A program made the position numbers and the translations under genes. A model generated the notes under the pieces. That model worked only from the letters and a program-made list of their open reading frames with translations, was not told where the DNA came from and ran no database searches. Shown one piece after another: positions 51,373 to 63,545 of a DNA stretch of 64,000 nt (within the stretch, counting starts at the first letter, position 1; each line of letters opens with the position of its first letter). The stretch is from Hyperoodon ampullatus (taxonomy: Eukaryota > Chordata > Mammalia > Artiodactyla > Ziphiidae), in assembly GCA_949752795.1 (NCBI GenBank), contig CATKHW010000058.1, positions 1,054,001 through 1,118,000 on the forward strand, in the 5' to 3' direction.

Positions 51373-53111
51373 CTTGGCCAAAAAGGGTGTATGTGATTTA
51401 TCCTGAATATATTCAGGAGAAAACTCATACGCTCTTTTTGGCCAAGCAGGCAAGCGGGCAATGCAAATCTGCACTACAAAGAAGTATCACTTCCCACCGG
51501 TCAAAAGGGACATCCACAAAATGTGTAAAAACCTGAAAGGCAAGACAGGCCCTGGAGAACAGGAAGCCTTGTTATGATGATGGGCAGGATGTAAATTGCC
51601 AACTGCCCCTCTGGAGGAGTACATTGCGTTCCCTAAAACAAGGAAAAGAACAGAGCTACAGAGCCAAGGGCACTTCCAGTCTAGGGAATATACCTTGAGT
51701 AAACTGAAAATCAATAAGACAGAGCCACCCCAAAATTTAGGGCTGCACTGCTTACAAGGACCTTAACTTGGGTACACCTTAAATATCCCAGGAAATATAA
51801 AAATGGTTCAAAAAATTGTGGTACTTACGTACGATGGAATATACCTCATCCATGAAATCAATGTCATAATACCAGTAGCAGCAAAATGGGTGGATTCAGG
51901 TACGATGATTCTAAGTGAAATAAGTCACACAGAAAAAGAAACTTATCATAAGATATCACTTATGAAGATCCTGTAAACATGGCTACACTTGAACTGAGTT
52001 AGGAAAGAGAACAGTGTCTCACATTTAGAAAACACTCTTATGGCTGCTTAAGGGGGAAGGAGAGGAGGGGTGATGCATAAAACCAGAGTTTGATATAAGC
52101 AGAGGTACCGTTCCAAAAACCAACTATGGAATAGACAAGACCTACACCTTCCTCAGTGAAAGGGACTCAAAACCCCATATTTCCCACAGAAGAATATATC
52201 TGACTAGTAAGAATCTTAAAACCTATGTATTGATATGTCTCCGTAAGGGAATCAAGGGATTCTAGACTGGCATAAACATGGCAGCGAGAATCCGCTCAAA
52301 CCCACTATAAAAAGGAATTTCAAAAACAAAACAAAAAAACTGGGATATTCCTTACAATTCCTTCAGGGTCTCTGATGAAACCTGGAAAGACCCTATCTAC
52401 AACGACAGCTGGATGTGGCATAAGCCTGGACACTTGGGACTGAGAGGATTGGTGAGATTGGGTGAGCAAATGCAGACCCTTTAAAGCAATAATGCATGGC
52501 ACCAATGCCATGGGTCCCAACTCTCCAGGTTGAAGGGAATATTACTACAGTTATAACATGTACGAGAAATCTAGAGAACGGACACACTGTGAATATGAAA
52601 GGTTTCTAAAACTCAACGGATAGTCTCTCTCCTGGTGCTCCGGTTTGACTGTCCATCCGTTTACTTTCAATCTCCCAGCTTGGAGAGACAGCCCCTTTAA
52701 CCTCCTGGTTCGCACAGGTTTCCAAGTTGGCAGAGGATGAAAGGGAAGAGGGAGAACCAATGAGAGAGTAGCTGTTAGGCATTTGGACGGGCACATATCA
52801 CTCTAACTTCCCAGCAGGAGGAAGAATTAACCAAAGTCTCAGCCACCCACCGGGAAACAGAATAGGTCCTGGACCAAAATTTTGGACTTGCGGTCAGCTC
52901 ACCAAAGACGAGTTGAAAAATGGAGCTCAGCGGCACAGCAATTCACAAACTGGCCGAGTAATAAAGGACAACTATCGTCCAAAAATCTGTTGAGGGAAGG
53001 CAACGAGGCGGACTTGAGAGCGAGGCAGAATAGCAGGAAACAGATTTCAAGAGGTACGTTGGAATCGCCTTTAAAGCACAGGAAGAGGGGCACAACTTCG
53101 ACAATGATGCA
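51373..53111 (+). repeat. Satellite monomer c16
   Basis: The palindrome is centred at 51409/51410 with several unpaired changes in both arms (GGGTGTATGTGATTTATCC on the left). Length is 1739 bp. Confidence 0.92.
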
Positions 53112-54850
53112 CTTGGCCAAAAAGGGCGTATGCATTTTCTCCTGAATATATTCAGGTGAAAACGCATACGCCCTTTTTGGCCAAGCAAGCAAGCGGGCAA
53201 TGCAAATCTACACTACAAAGAAGTATCACTTCCCACCGGTCAAAAGGGACATCCACAATATGTGTAAATATCAGAAAGGCAAGACAGGCCCTGGAGAACA
53301 GGGAGCCTTGTTATGCTGATGGGCGGGATGTAAATTGCCAACTGCCTCTCTGGAGGAGTGCATTCTGTTCCCTAAAACAAGTAAAGAACAGAGCTACAGA
53401 GCCAAGGGCACTACCAGTCTAGGGAATATACCTTGGGAAAACTGAAAATCAATAAGACAGAGCCACCCCAAAATTTAGGGCTGCACTGCATACAAGGACC
53501 TCAACTTGGATACACCTTAAGTATCCCAGAAAATATAAACATGGTTCAAAAAATTGTGGTACTTACGTACGATGGAATATCCCTCAGCCATGAAATCAAT
53601 GTCATAAGACCAGTAGCAGCAAAATGGGTGGATTCAGGTACGATGATTCTAAGTGAAATAAGTCACACAGAAAAAGAAACTTATCATAAGATATCACTTA
53701 TGAAGATCCTGTAAACATGGCTACACTTGAACTGAGTTAGGAAAGAGAACAGTGTCTCACATTTAGAAAACACTCTTATACCTGCTTAAGGGGGAAGGAG
53801 AGGTGGGGTGATGCATAAAACCAGAGTTTGATATAAGCACAGGTACCGTTCCAAAAACCAACTATGGAATAGACAAGACCTACACCGTCCTCAGTGATAG
53901 GGACTCAAAACCCCATATTTCCCGCAGAGGAAAATATCTGACTAGTAAGAATCTTAAAACCTATGTATTGATATGTCTCCGTAAGGGAATCAAGTGTGTC
54001 TAGACTGGCATAAACATGGCAGCGAGAATCAGCTCAAACCCACTATAAAAAGGAATTTCAAAAACAAAACAAAAAAACTGGGAAATTCTTTACAATTCCT
54101 TCAGGGTCTCTGATGAAAGCTGGAATGACCCTATCTACAACGACAGCTGGATATGGCATAAGGAGGGACACTTGGGACTGAGACGAATGGTGAGATTGGG
54201 TGAGCAAATGCAGACCCTTTAAAGCAATAATGCATGGCACCCATTCCATGGGTCCGAACTCTCCAGGTTGAAGGGAATATTACTACAGCTATAACATGTG
54301 CGGGAAACCTAGAGAACGGACACACTGTGAATACGAAAGGTTTCTAAAACTCAACGAATAGTCCCTCTCCTGGTGCTCCGGTTTGACTTTCCGTCTGCTT
54401 TACTATCAACCTCCCAACTTGGAGAGACAGCCCCTTTAACCTCTTGGTTCGCACAGGTTGCCAATTTGGCAGAGGATGAAAGGGAAGAGGGAGAACCAAT
54501 GAGAGAGTAGCTGTTAGGCATTTGGACGGGCACATATCCCTGTAATTTCCCGGCAGGAAGAAGAATTAACCAAATTCTCAGCCACCCACCGGGAACCAGT
54601 ATAGGTCCTGAACCAAAATTTTGGACTTGCGGTCAGCTCACCAAAAACGAGTTGAAAAATGGAGCTCAGGGGCACAGCAATTCACAAACTGGCCGAGTAA
54701 TAAAGGACAACTATCGTCCAAAAATCTGTTGAGGGAAGGCAACGAGGCGGACTTGAAAGCGAGGCAGAATAGCAGGAAACAGATTTCAAGAGGTACGTTG
54801 GAATCGCCTTTAAAGCACAGGAAGAGCGGCACAACTTCGACAATGATGCA
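53112..54850 (+). repeat. Satellite monomer c17 (first of the homogenised set)
   Basis: This is the first copy with the variants that mark the right end: CATTCTGTTCCC, CTGCATACAAGG, ACACCGTCCTCAG, AGAGGAAAATATCTG and CATGTGCGGG. Two palindrome mismatches remain (GCATTTTCT and CAGGTGAAAA). Confidence 0.93.
54044..54053 (+). promoter_or_regulatory. TATA-like string near the L1 tail (representative)
   Basis: TATAAAAAGG occurs at the end of the L1-derived part in nearly all young monomers. Relic copies read AATATAAAAATAA or ATAATAAAAATGA there. It would be a good TATA box by sequence, but it descends from an L1 polyadenylation region and nothing shows that transcription starts here. Confidence 0.2.
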
Positions 54851-56589
54851 CTTGGCCAAAAAGGGCGTATGCGTTTTCTCCTGAATATATTCAGGAGAAA
54901 ACGCATACGCCCTTTTTGGCCAAGCAAGCAAGCGGGCAATGCAAATCTGCACTACAAAGAAGTATCACTTCCCACCGGTCAAAAGGGACATCCACAAAAT
55001 GTGTAAGAACAAGAAAGGCAAGACAGGCCCTGGAGAACAGGGAGCCTTGTTATGCTGATGGGCGGGATGTAAATTGCCAACTGCCTCTCTGGAGGAGTGC
55101 ATTCTGTTCCCTAAAACAAGTAAAGAACAGAGCTACAGAGCCAAGGGCACTACCAGTCTAGGGAATATACCTTGGGAAAACTGAAAATCAATAAGACAGA
55201 GCCACCCCAAAATTTAGGGCTGCACTGCATACAAGGACCTCAACTTGGATACACCTTAAGTATCCCAGAAAATATAAACATGGTTCAAAAAATTGTGGTA
55301 CTTACGTACGATGGAATATCCCTCAGCCATGAAATCAATGTCATAAGACCAGTAGCAGCAAAATGGGTGGATTCAGGTACGATGATTCTAAGTGAAATAA
55401 GTCACACAGAAAAAGAAACCTATCATAAGATATCACTTATGAAGATCCTGTAAACATGGCTACACTTGAACTGAGTTAGGAAAGAGAACAGTGTCTCACA
55501 TTTAGAAAACACTCTTATACCTGCTTAAGGGGGAAGGAGAGGTGGGGTGATGCATAAAACCAGAGTTTGATATAAGCACAGGTACCGTTCCAAAAACCAA
55601 CTATGGAATAGACAAGACCTACACCGTCCTCAGCGAAAGGGACTCAAAACCCCATATTTCCCGCAGAGGAAAATATCTGACTAGTAAGAATCTTAAAACC
55701 TATGTATTGATATGTCTCCGTAAGGGAATCAAGTGTGTCTAGACTGGCATAAACATGGCAGCGAGAATCAGCTCAAACCCACTATAAAAAGGAATTTCAA
55801 AAACAAAACAAAAAAACTGGGAAATTCTTTACAATTCCTTCAGGGTCTCTGATGAAAGCTGGAATGACCCTATCTACAACGACAACTGGATGTGGCATAA
55901 GGAGGGACACTTGGGACTGAGACGATTGGTGAGATTGGGTGAGCAAATGCAGACCCTTTAAAGCAATAATGCATGGCACCCATTCCATGGGTCCGAACTC
56001 TCCAGGTTGAAGGGAATATTACTACAGCTATAACATGTGCGGGAAACCTAGAGAACGGACACACTGTGAATACGAGAGGTTTCTAAAACTCAACGAATAG
56101 TCCCTCTCCTGGTGCTCCGGTTTGACTTTCCGTCTGCTTTACTATCAACCTCCCAACTTGGAGAGACAGCCCCTTTAACCTCTTGGTTCGCACAGGTTGC
56201 CAATTTGGCAGAGGATGAAAGGGAAGAGGGAGAACCAATGAGAGAGTAGCTGTTAGGCATTTGGACGGGCACATATCACTGTAATTTCCCGGCAGGAAGA
56301 AGAATAAACCAAATTCTCAGCCACCCCCCGGGAACCAGTATAGGTCCTGAACCAAAATTTTGGACTTGCGGTCAGCTCACCAAAAACGAGTTGAAAAATG
56401 GAGCTCAGGGGCACAGCAATTCACAAACTGGCCGAGTAATAAAGGACAACTATCGTCCAAAAATCTGTTGAGGTAAGGCAACGAGGCGGACTTGAAAGCG
56501 AGGCAGAATAGCAGGAAACAGATTTCAAGAGGTACGTTGGAATCGCCTTTAAAGCACAGGAAGAGGGGCACAACTTCGACAATGATGCA
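54851..56589 (+). repeat. Satellite monomer c18
   Basis: The palindrome at 54851-54924 is perfect. It carries GTGTAAGAACAAG where older copies have GTGTAAAAACCAG. Length is 1739 bp. Confidence 0.94.
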
Positions 56590-58328
56590 CTTGGCCAAAA
56601 AGGGCGTATGCGTTTTCTCCTGAATATATTCAGGAGAAAACGCATACGCCCTTTTTGGCCAAGCAAGCAAGCGGGCAATGCAAATCTGCACTACAAAGAA
56701 GTATCACTTCCCACCGGTCAAAAGGGACATCCACAAAATGTGTAAGGACAAGAAAGGCAAGACAGGCCCTGGAGAACAGGGAGCCTTGTTATGCTGATGG
56801 GCGGGATGTAAATTGCCAACTGCCTCTCTGGAGGAGTGCATTCTGTTCCCTAAAACAAGTAAAGAACAGAGCTACAGAGCCAAGGGCACTACCAGTCTAG
56901 GGAATATACCTTGGGAAAACTGAAAATCAATAAGACAGAGCCACCCCAAAATTTAGGGCTGCACTGCATACAAGGACCTCAACTTGGATACACCTTAAGT
57001 ATCCCAGAAAATATAAACATGGTTCAAAAAATTGTGGTACTTACGTACGATGGAATATCCCTCAGCCATGAAATCAATGTCATAAGACCAGTAGCAGCAA
57101 AATGGGTGGATTCAGGTACGATGAATCTAAGTGAAATAAGTCACACAGAAAAAGAAACTTATCATAAGATATCACTTATGAAGATCCTGTAAACATGGCT
57201 ACACTTGAACTGAGTTAGGAAAGAGAACAGTGTCTCACATTTAGAAAACACTCTTATACCTGCTTAAGGGGGAAGGAGAGGTGGGGTGATGCATAAAACC
57301 AGAGTTTGATATAAGCACAGGTACCGTTCCAAAAACCAACTATGGAATAGACAAGACCTACACCGTCCTCAGCGAAAGGGACTCAAAACCCCATATTTCC
57401 CGCAGAGGAAAATATCTGACTAGTAAGAATCTTAAAACCTATGTATTGATATGTCTCCGTAAGGGAATCAAGTGTGTCTAGACTGGCATAAACATGGCAG
57501 CGAGAATCAGCTCAAACCCACTATAAAAAGGAATTTCAAAAACAAAACAAAAAAACTGGGAAATTCTTTACAATTCCTTCAGGGTCTCTGATGAAGGCTA
57601 GAATGACCCTATCTACAACGACAGCTGGATGTGGCATAAGGAGGGACACTTGGGACTGAGACGATTGGTGAGATTGTGTGAGCAAATGCAGACCCTTTAA
57701 AGCAATAATGCATGGCACCCATTCCATGGGTCCGAACTCTCCAGGTTGAAGGGAATATTACTACAGCTATAACATGTGCGGGAAACCTAGAGAACGGACA
57801 CACTGTGAATACGAAAGGTTTCTAAAACTCAACGCATAGTCCCTCTCCTGGTGCTCCAGTTTGACTTTCCGTCTGCTTTACTATCAACCTCCCAACTTGG
57901 AGAGACAGCGCCTTTAACCTCTTGGTTCGCACAGGTTGCCAATTTGGCAGAGGATGAAAGGGAAGAGGGAGAACCAATGAGAGAGTAGCTGTTAGGCATT
58001 TGGACGGGCACATATCACTGTAATTTCCCGGCAGGAAGAAGAATTAACCAAATTCTCAGCCACCCACCGGGAACCAGTATAGGTCCTGAACCAAAATTTT
58101 GGACTTGCGATCAGCTCACCAAAAACGAGTTGAAAAATGGAGCTCAGGGGCACAGCAATTCACAAACTGGCCGAGTAATAAAGGACAACTATCGTCCAAA
58201 AATCTGTTGAGGGAAGGCAACGAGGCGGACTTGAAAGCGAGGCAGAATAGCAGGAAACAGATTTCAAGAGGTACGTTGGAATCGCCTTTAAAGCACAGGA
58301 AGAGGGGCACAACTTCGACAATGATGCA
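56590..58328 (+). repeat. Satellite monomer c19
   Basis: The palindrome at 56590-56663 is perfect. This is the first copy with GAAGGCTAGAATG (near 57594) and ACGCATAGTCC (near 57832). Confidence 0.94.
58271..58287 (+). other. CENP-B-box-like 17-mer (representative)
   Basis: GTACGTTGGAATCGCCT lies 42 bp before the palindrome. Against YTTCGTTGGAARCGGGA it matches 11 of 17 positions, including the run CGTTGGAA, and 6 of the 9 positions usually held essential. The same 17-mer is seen at 42-58, 1781-1797 and in most young monomers, with decay to TACATTGG or TATGTTGG in some. The missing GGG and the T-to-A change make true binding doubtful. Confidence 0.4.
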
Positions 58329-58402
58329 CTTGGCCAAAAAGGGCGTATGCGTTTTCTCCTGAATATATTCAGGAGAAAACGCATACGCCCTTTTTGGCCA
58401 AG
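58329..58402. repeat. 74 bp perfect spacerless palindrome (representative)
   Basis: Each arm is 37 bp, starting CTTGGCCAAAAAGGGCG and meeting at TGAATA|TATTCA with no loop bases. Perfect copies also lie at 3576-3649, 47896-47969, 54851-54924, 56590-56663, 60068-60141 and 63546-63619. All other monomers carry versions with one or more mismatches. The AT-rich centre and perfect arms would allow cruciform extrusion or hairpin formation in single-stranded DNA. That is an inference from shape only. Confidence 0.97.
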
Positions 58403-58410
58403 CAAGCAAG

Positions 58411-59296
58411 CGGGCAATGCAAATCTGCACTACAAAGAAGTATCACTTCCCACCGGTCAAAAGGGACATCCACAAAATGTGTAAGAACAAGAAAGGCAAG
58501 ACAGGCCCTGGAGAACAGGGAGCCTTGTTATGCTGATGGGCGGGATGTAAATTGCCAACTGCCTCTCTGGAGGAGTGCATTCTGTTCCCTAAAACAAGTA
58601 AAGAACAGAGCTACAGAGCCAAGGGCACTACCAGTCTAGGGAATATACCTTGGGAAAACTGAAAATCAATAAGACAGAGCCACCCCAAAATTTAGGGCTG
58701 CACTGCATACAAGGACCTCAACTTGGATACACCTTAAGTATCCCAGAAAATATAAACATGGTTCAAAAAATTGTGGTACTTACGTACGATGGAATATCCC
58801 TCAGCCATGAAATCAATGTCATAAGACCAGTAGCAGCAAAATGGGTGGATTCAGGTACGATGATTCTAAGTGAAATAAGTCACACAGAAAAAGAAACTTA
58901 TCATAAGATATCACTTATGAAGATCCTGTAAACATGGCTACACTTGAACTGAGTTAGGAAAGAGAACAGTGTCTCACATTTAGAAAACACTCTTATACCT
59001 GCTTAAGGGGGAAGGAGAGGTGGGGTGATGCATAAAACCAGAGTTTGATATAAGCACAGGTACCGTTCCAAAAACCAACTATGGAATAGACAAGACCTAC
59101 ACCGTCCTCAGCGAAAGGGACTCAAAACCCCATATTTCCCGCAGAGGAAAATATCTGACTAGTAAGAATCTTAAAACATATGTATTGATATGTCTCCGTA
59201 AGGGAATCAAGTGTGTCTAGACTGGCATAAACATGGCAGCGAGAATCAGCTCAAACCCACTATATAAAGGAATTTCAAAAACAAAACAAAAAAACT
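58411..59296 (+). mobile_element. L1-derived part of the monomer (representative)
   Basis: It aligns by eye in order with L1 ORF2 end and 3' UTR. ATGCAAATCTGCACTACAAA matches the ATGCAAATCAAAACTACAAT of the L1 copy at 7811. GGATGTAAATTGCC matches GGAAATGTAAATTG at 7933. ATGGAATATCCCTCAGCCAT matches ATGGAATATTACTCAGCCAT at 8177. TTATGAAG and GGGGGAAGGAGAGGTGGGG follow the 3' UTR type seen at 12637. It ends in AAAAACAAAACAAAAAAA. The ORF2 frame is destroyed. Confidence 0.88.
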
Positions 59297-60067
59297 GGGA
59301 AATTCTTTACAATTCCTTCAGGGTCTCTGATGAAGGCTAGAATGACCCTATCTACAACGACAGCTGGATGTGGCATAAGGAGGGACACTTGGGACTGAGA
59401 CGATTGGTGAGATTGGGTGAGCAAACGCAGACCCTTTAAAGAAATAATGAATGGCACCCATTCCATGGGTCCGAACTCTCCAGGTTGAAGGGAATATTAC
59501 TACAGCTATAACATGTGCGGGAAACCTAGAGAACGGACACACTGTGAATACGAAAGGTTTCTAAAACTCAACGCATAGTCCCTCTCCTGGTGCTCCGGTT
59601 TGACTTTCCGTCTGCTTTACTATCAACCTCCCAACTTGGAGAGACAGCCCCTTTAACCTCTTGGTTCGCACAGGTTGCCAATTTGGCAGAGGATGAAAGG
59701 GAAGAGGGAGAACCAATGAGAGAGTAGCTGTTAGGCATTTGGACGGGCACATATCACTGTAATTTCCCGGCAGGAAGAAGAATTAACCAAATTCTCAGCC
59801 ACCCACCGGGAACCAGTATAGGTCCTGAACCAAAATTTTGGACTTGCGGTCAGCTCACCAAAAACGAGTTGAAAAATGGAGCTCAGGGGCACAGCAATTC
59901 ACAAACTGGCCGAGTAATAAAGGACAATTATCGTCCAAAAATCTGTTGAGGGAAGGCAACGAGGCGGACTTGAAAGCGAGGCAGAATAGCAGGAAACAGA
60001 TTTCAAGAGGTACGTTGGAATCGCCTTTAAAGCACAGGAAGAGGGGCACAACTTCGACAATGATGCA
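59297..60067. repeat. Non-L1 part of the monomer (representative)
   Basis: About 770 bp that I cannot assign to any family. It is as conserved between copies as the L1 part. No protein domain, tRNA-like promoter or LTR end is recognisable. It contains the CENP-B-like 17-mer just before the next palindrome. Confidence 0.7.
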
Positions 60068-61805
60068 CTTGGCCAAAAAGGGCGTATGCGTTTTCTCCTG
60101 AATATATTCAGGAGAAAACGCATACGCCCTTTTTGGCCAAGCAAGCAAGCGGGCAATGCAAATCTGCACTACAAAGAAGTATCACTTCCCACCGGTCAAA
60201 AGGGACATCCACAAAATGTGTAGAACAAGAAAGGCAAGACAGGCCCTGGAGAACAGGGAGCCTTGTTATGCTGATGGGCGGGATGTAAATTGCCAACTGC
60301 CTCTCTGGAGGAGTGCATTCTGTTCCCTAAAACAAGTAAAGAACAGAGCTACAGAGCCAAGGGCACTACCAGTCTAGGGAATATACCTTGGGAAAACTGA
60401 AAATCAATAAGACAGAGCCACCCCAAAATTTAGGGCTGCACTGCATACAAGGACCTCAACTTGGATACACCTTAAGTATCCCAGAAAATATAAACATGGT
60501 TCAAAAAATTGTGGTACTTACGTACGATGGAATATCCCTCAGCCATGAAATCAATGTCATAAGACCAGTAGCAGCAAAATGGGTGGATTCAGGTACGATG
60601 ATTCTAAGTGAAATAAGTCACACAGAAAAAGAAACTTATCATAAGATATCACTTATGAAGATCCTGTAAACATGGCTACACTTGAACTGAGTTAGGAAAG
60701 AGAACAGTGTCTCACATTTAGAAAACACTCTTATGCCTGCTTAAGGGGGAAGGAGAGGTGGGGTGATGCATAAAACCAGAGTTTGATATAAGCACAGGTA
60801 CCGTTCCAAAAACCAACTATGGAATAGACAAGACCTACAACGTCCTCAGCGAAAGGGACTCAAAACCCCATATTTCCCGCAGAGGAAAATATCTGACTAG
60901 TAAGAATCTTAAAACCTATGTATTGATATGTCTCCGTAAGGGAATCAAGTGTGTCTAGACTGGCATAAACATGGCAGCGAGAATCAGCTCAAACCCACTA
61001 TAAAAAGGAATTTCAAAAACAAAACAAAAAAACTGGGAAATTCTTTACAATTCCTTCAAGGTCTCTGATGAAAGCTGGAATGACCCTATCTACAACGACA
61101 GCTGGATATGGCATAAGGAGGGACACTTGGGACTGAGACGATTGGTGAGATTGAGTGAGCAAATGCAGACCCTTTAAAGCAATAATGCATGGCTCCCATT
61201 CCATGGGTCCGAACTCTCCAGGTTGAAGGGAATATTACTACAGCTATAACATGTGCGGGAAACCTAGAGAACGGACACACTGTGAATACGAAAGGTTTCT
61301 AAAACTCAATGAATAGTCCCTCTCCTGGTGCTCCGGTTTGACTTTCCGTCTGCTTTACTATCAACCTCCCAACTTGGAGAGACAGCCCCTTTAACCTCTT
61401 GGTTCGCACAGGTTGCCAATTTGGCAGAGGATGAAAGGGAAGAGGGAGAACCAATGAGAGAGTAGCTGTTAGGCATTTGGACGGGCACATATCACTGTAA
61501 TTTCCCGGCAGGAAGAAGAATTAACCAAATTCTCAGCCACCCACCGGGAACCAGTATAGGTCCTGAACCAAAATTTTGGACTTGCGGTCAGCTCACCAAA
61601 AACGAGTTGAAAAATGGAGCTCAGGGGCACAGCAATTCACAAACTGGCCGAGTAATAAAGGACAACTATCGTCCAAAAATCTGTTGAGGGAAGGCAACGA
61701 GGCGGACTTGAAAGCGAGGCAGAATAGCAGGAAACAGATTTCAAGAGGTACGTTGGAATCGCCTTTAAAGCACAGGAAGAGGGGCACAACTTCGACAATG
61801 ATGCA
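60068..61805 (+). repeat. Satellite monomer c21 (mosaic)
   Basis: The palindrome at 60068-60141 is perfect. The first part has the 1 bp deletion GTGTAGAACAAG shared with c23. The second part (about 60730-61310) lacks the c19/c20/c22 variants and matches c17 instead (GGATATGGC, GAAAGCTGGAATG). Length is 1738 bp. Confidence 0.93.
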
Positions 61806-63545
61806 CTTGGCCAAAAAGGGCGTATGCGTTTTCTCCTGAATATATTCAGGAGAAAACGCATACACCCTTTTTGGCCAAGCAAGCAAGCGGGCAATGCAAA
61901 TCTGCACTACAAAGAAGTATCACTTCCCACCGGTCAAAAGGGACATCCACAAAATGTGTAAGAACAAGAAAGGCAAGACAGGCCCTGGAGAACAGGGAGC
62001 CTTGTTATGCTGATGGGCGGGATGTAAATTGCCAACTGCCTCTCTGGAGGAGTGCATTCTGTTCCCTAAAACAAGTAAAGAACAGAGCTACAGAGCCAAG
62101 GGCACTACCAGTCTAGGGAATATACCTTGGGAAAACTGAAAATCAATAAGACAGAGCCAACCCAAAATTTAGGGCTGCACTGCATACAAGGACCTCAACT
62201 TGGATACACCTTAAGTATCCCAGAAAATATAAACATGGTTCAAAAAATTGTGGTACTTACGTACGATGGAATATCCCTCAGCCATGAAATCAATGTCATA
62301 AGACCAGTAGCAGCAAAATGGGTGGATTCAGGTACGATGATTCTAAGTGAAATAAGTCACACAGAAAAAGAAACTTATCATAAGATATCACTTATGAAGA
62401 TCCTGTAAACATGGCTACACTTGAAATGAGTTAGGAAAGAGAACAGTGTCTCACACTTAGAAAACACTCTTATACCTGCTTAAGGGGGAAGGAGAGGTGG
62501 GGTGATGCATAAAACCAGAGTTTGATATAAGCACAGGTACCGTTCCAAAAACCAACTATGGAATAGACAAGACCTACACCGTCCTCAGCGAAAGGGACTC
62601 AAAACCCCATATTTCCCGCAGAGGAAAATATCTGACTAGTAAGAATCTTAAAACCTATGTATTGATATGTCTCCGTAAGGGAATCAAGTGTGTCTAGACT
62701 GGCATAAACATGGCAGCGAGAATCAGCTCAAACCCACTATAAAAAGGAATTTCAAAAACAAAACAAAAAAAACTGGGAAATTCTTTACAATTCCTTCAGG
62801 GTCTCTGATGAAGGCTAGAATGACCCTATCTACAACGACAGCTGGATGTGGCATAAGGAGGGACACTTGGGACTGAGACGATTGGTGAGATTGGGTGAGC
62901 AAATGCAGACCCTTTAAAGCAATAATGCATGGCACCCATTCCATGGGTCCGAACTCTCCAGGTTGAAGGGAATATTACTACAGCTATAACATGTGCGGGA
63001 AACCTAGAGAACGGACACACTGTGAATACGAAAGGTTTCTAAAACTCAACGCATAGTCCCTCTCCTGGTGCTCCGGTTTGACTTTCCGTCTGCTTTACTA
63101 TCAACCTCCCAACTTGGAGAGACAGCCCCTTTAACCTCTTGGTTCGCACAGGTTGCCAATTTGGCAGAGGATGAAAGGGAAGAGGGAGAACCAATGAGAG
63201 AGTAGCTGTTAGGCATTTGGACGGGCACATATCACTGTAATTTCCCGGCAGGAAGAAGAATTAACCAAATTCTCAGCCACCCACCGGGAACCAGTATAGG
63301 TCCTGAACCAAAATTTTGGACTTGCGGTCAGCTCACCAAAAACGAGTTGAAAAATGGAGCTCAGGGGCACAGCAATTCACAAACTGGCCGAGTAATAAAG
63401 GACAACTATCGTCCAAAAATCTGTTGAGGGAAGGCAACGAGGCAGACTTGAATGCGAGGCAGAATAGCAGGAAACAGATTTCAAGAGGTACGTTGGAATC
63501 GCCTTTAAAGCACAGGAAGAGGGGCACAACTTCGACAATGATGCA
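61806..63545 (+). repeat. Satellite monomer c22
   Basis: The palindrome has one right-arm mismatch (CATACACCC). It has GTGTAAGAAC, so it lacks the deletion of c21 and c23, and GAAGGCTAGAATG in the second part. Length is 1740 bp, with one extra A in the A-rich tail. Confidence 0.93.

Larger units (their letters stand above)
58329..60067 (+). repeat. Satellite monomer c20 (reference copy)
   Basis: Its parts are the perfect palindrome (58329-58402), the L1-derived part (about 58411-59296) and the non-L1 part (59297-60067). Nothing in it encodes a recognisable intact protein: the recurrent 60-104 codon frames come from L1 debris or are chance. I use it as the reference because its palindrome and diagnostic variants match the majority of c17-c23. 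Confidence 0.94.

Noticed and set aside
53433..53714. A 93-codon frame that recurs in almost every monomer on the plus strand
   Set aside because: It lies in the L1-derived part, starts at a TTG rather than ATG, has no recognisable domain and persists only because the copies are near-identical. Older copies break it.
54638..54952. A 104-codon minus-strand frame recurring across the palindrome
   Set aside because: It runs antisense through the palindrome and the L1 debris, so much of it is a translation of inverted repeat sequence. It has no domain and is broken in relic copies.
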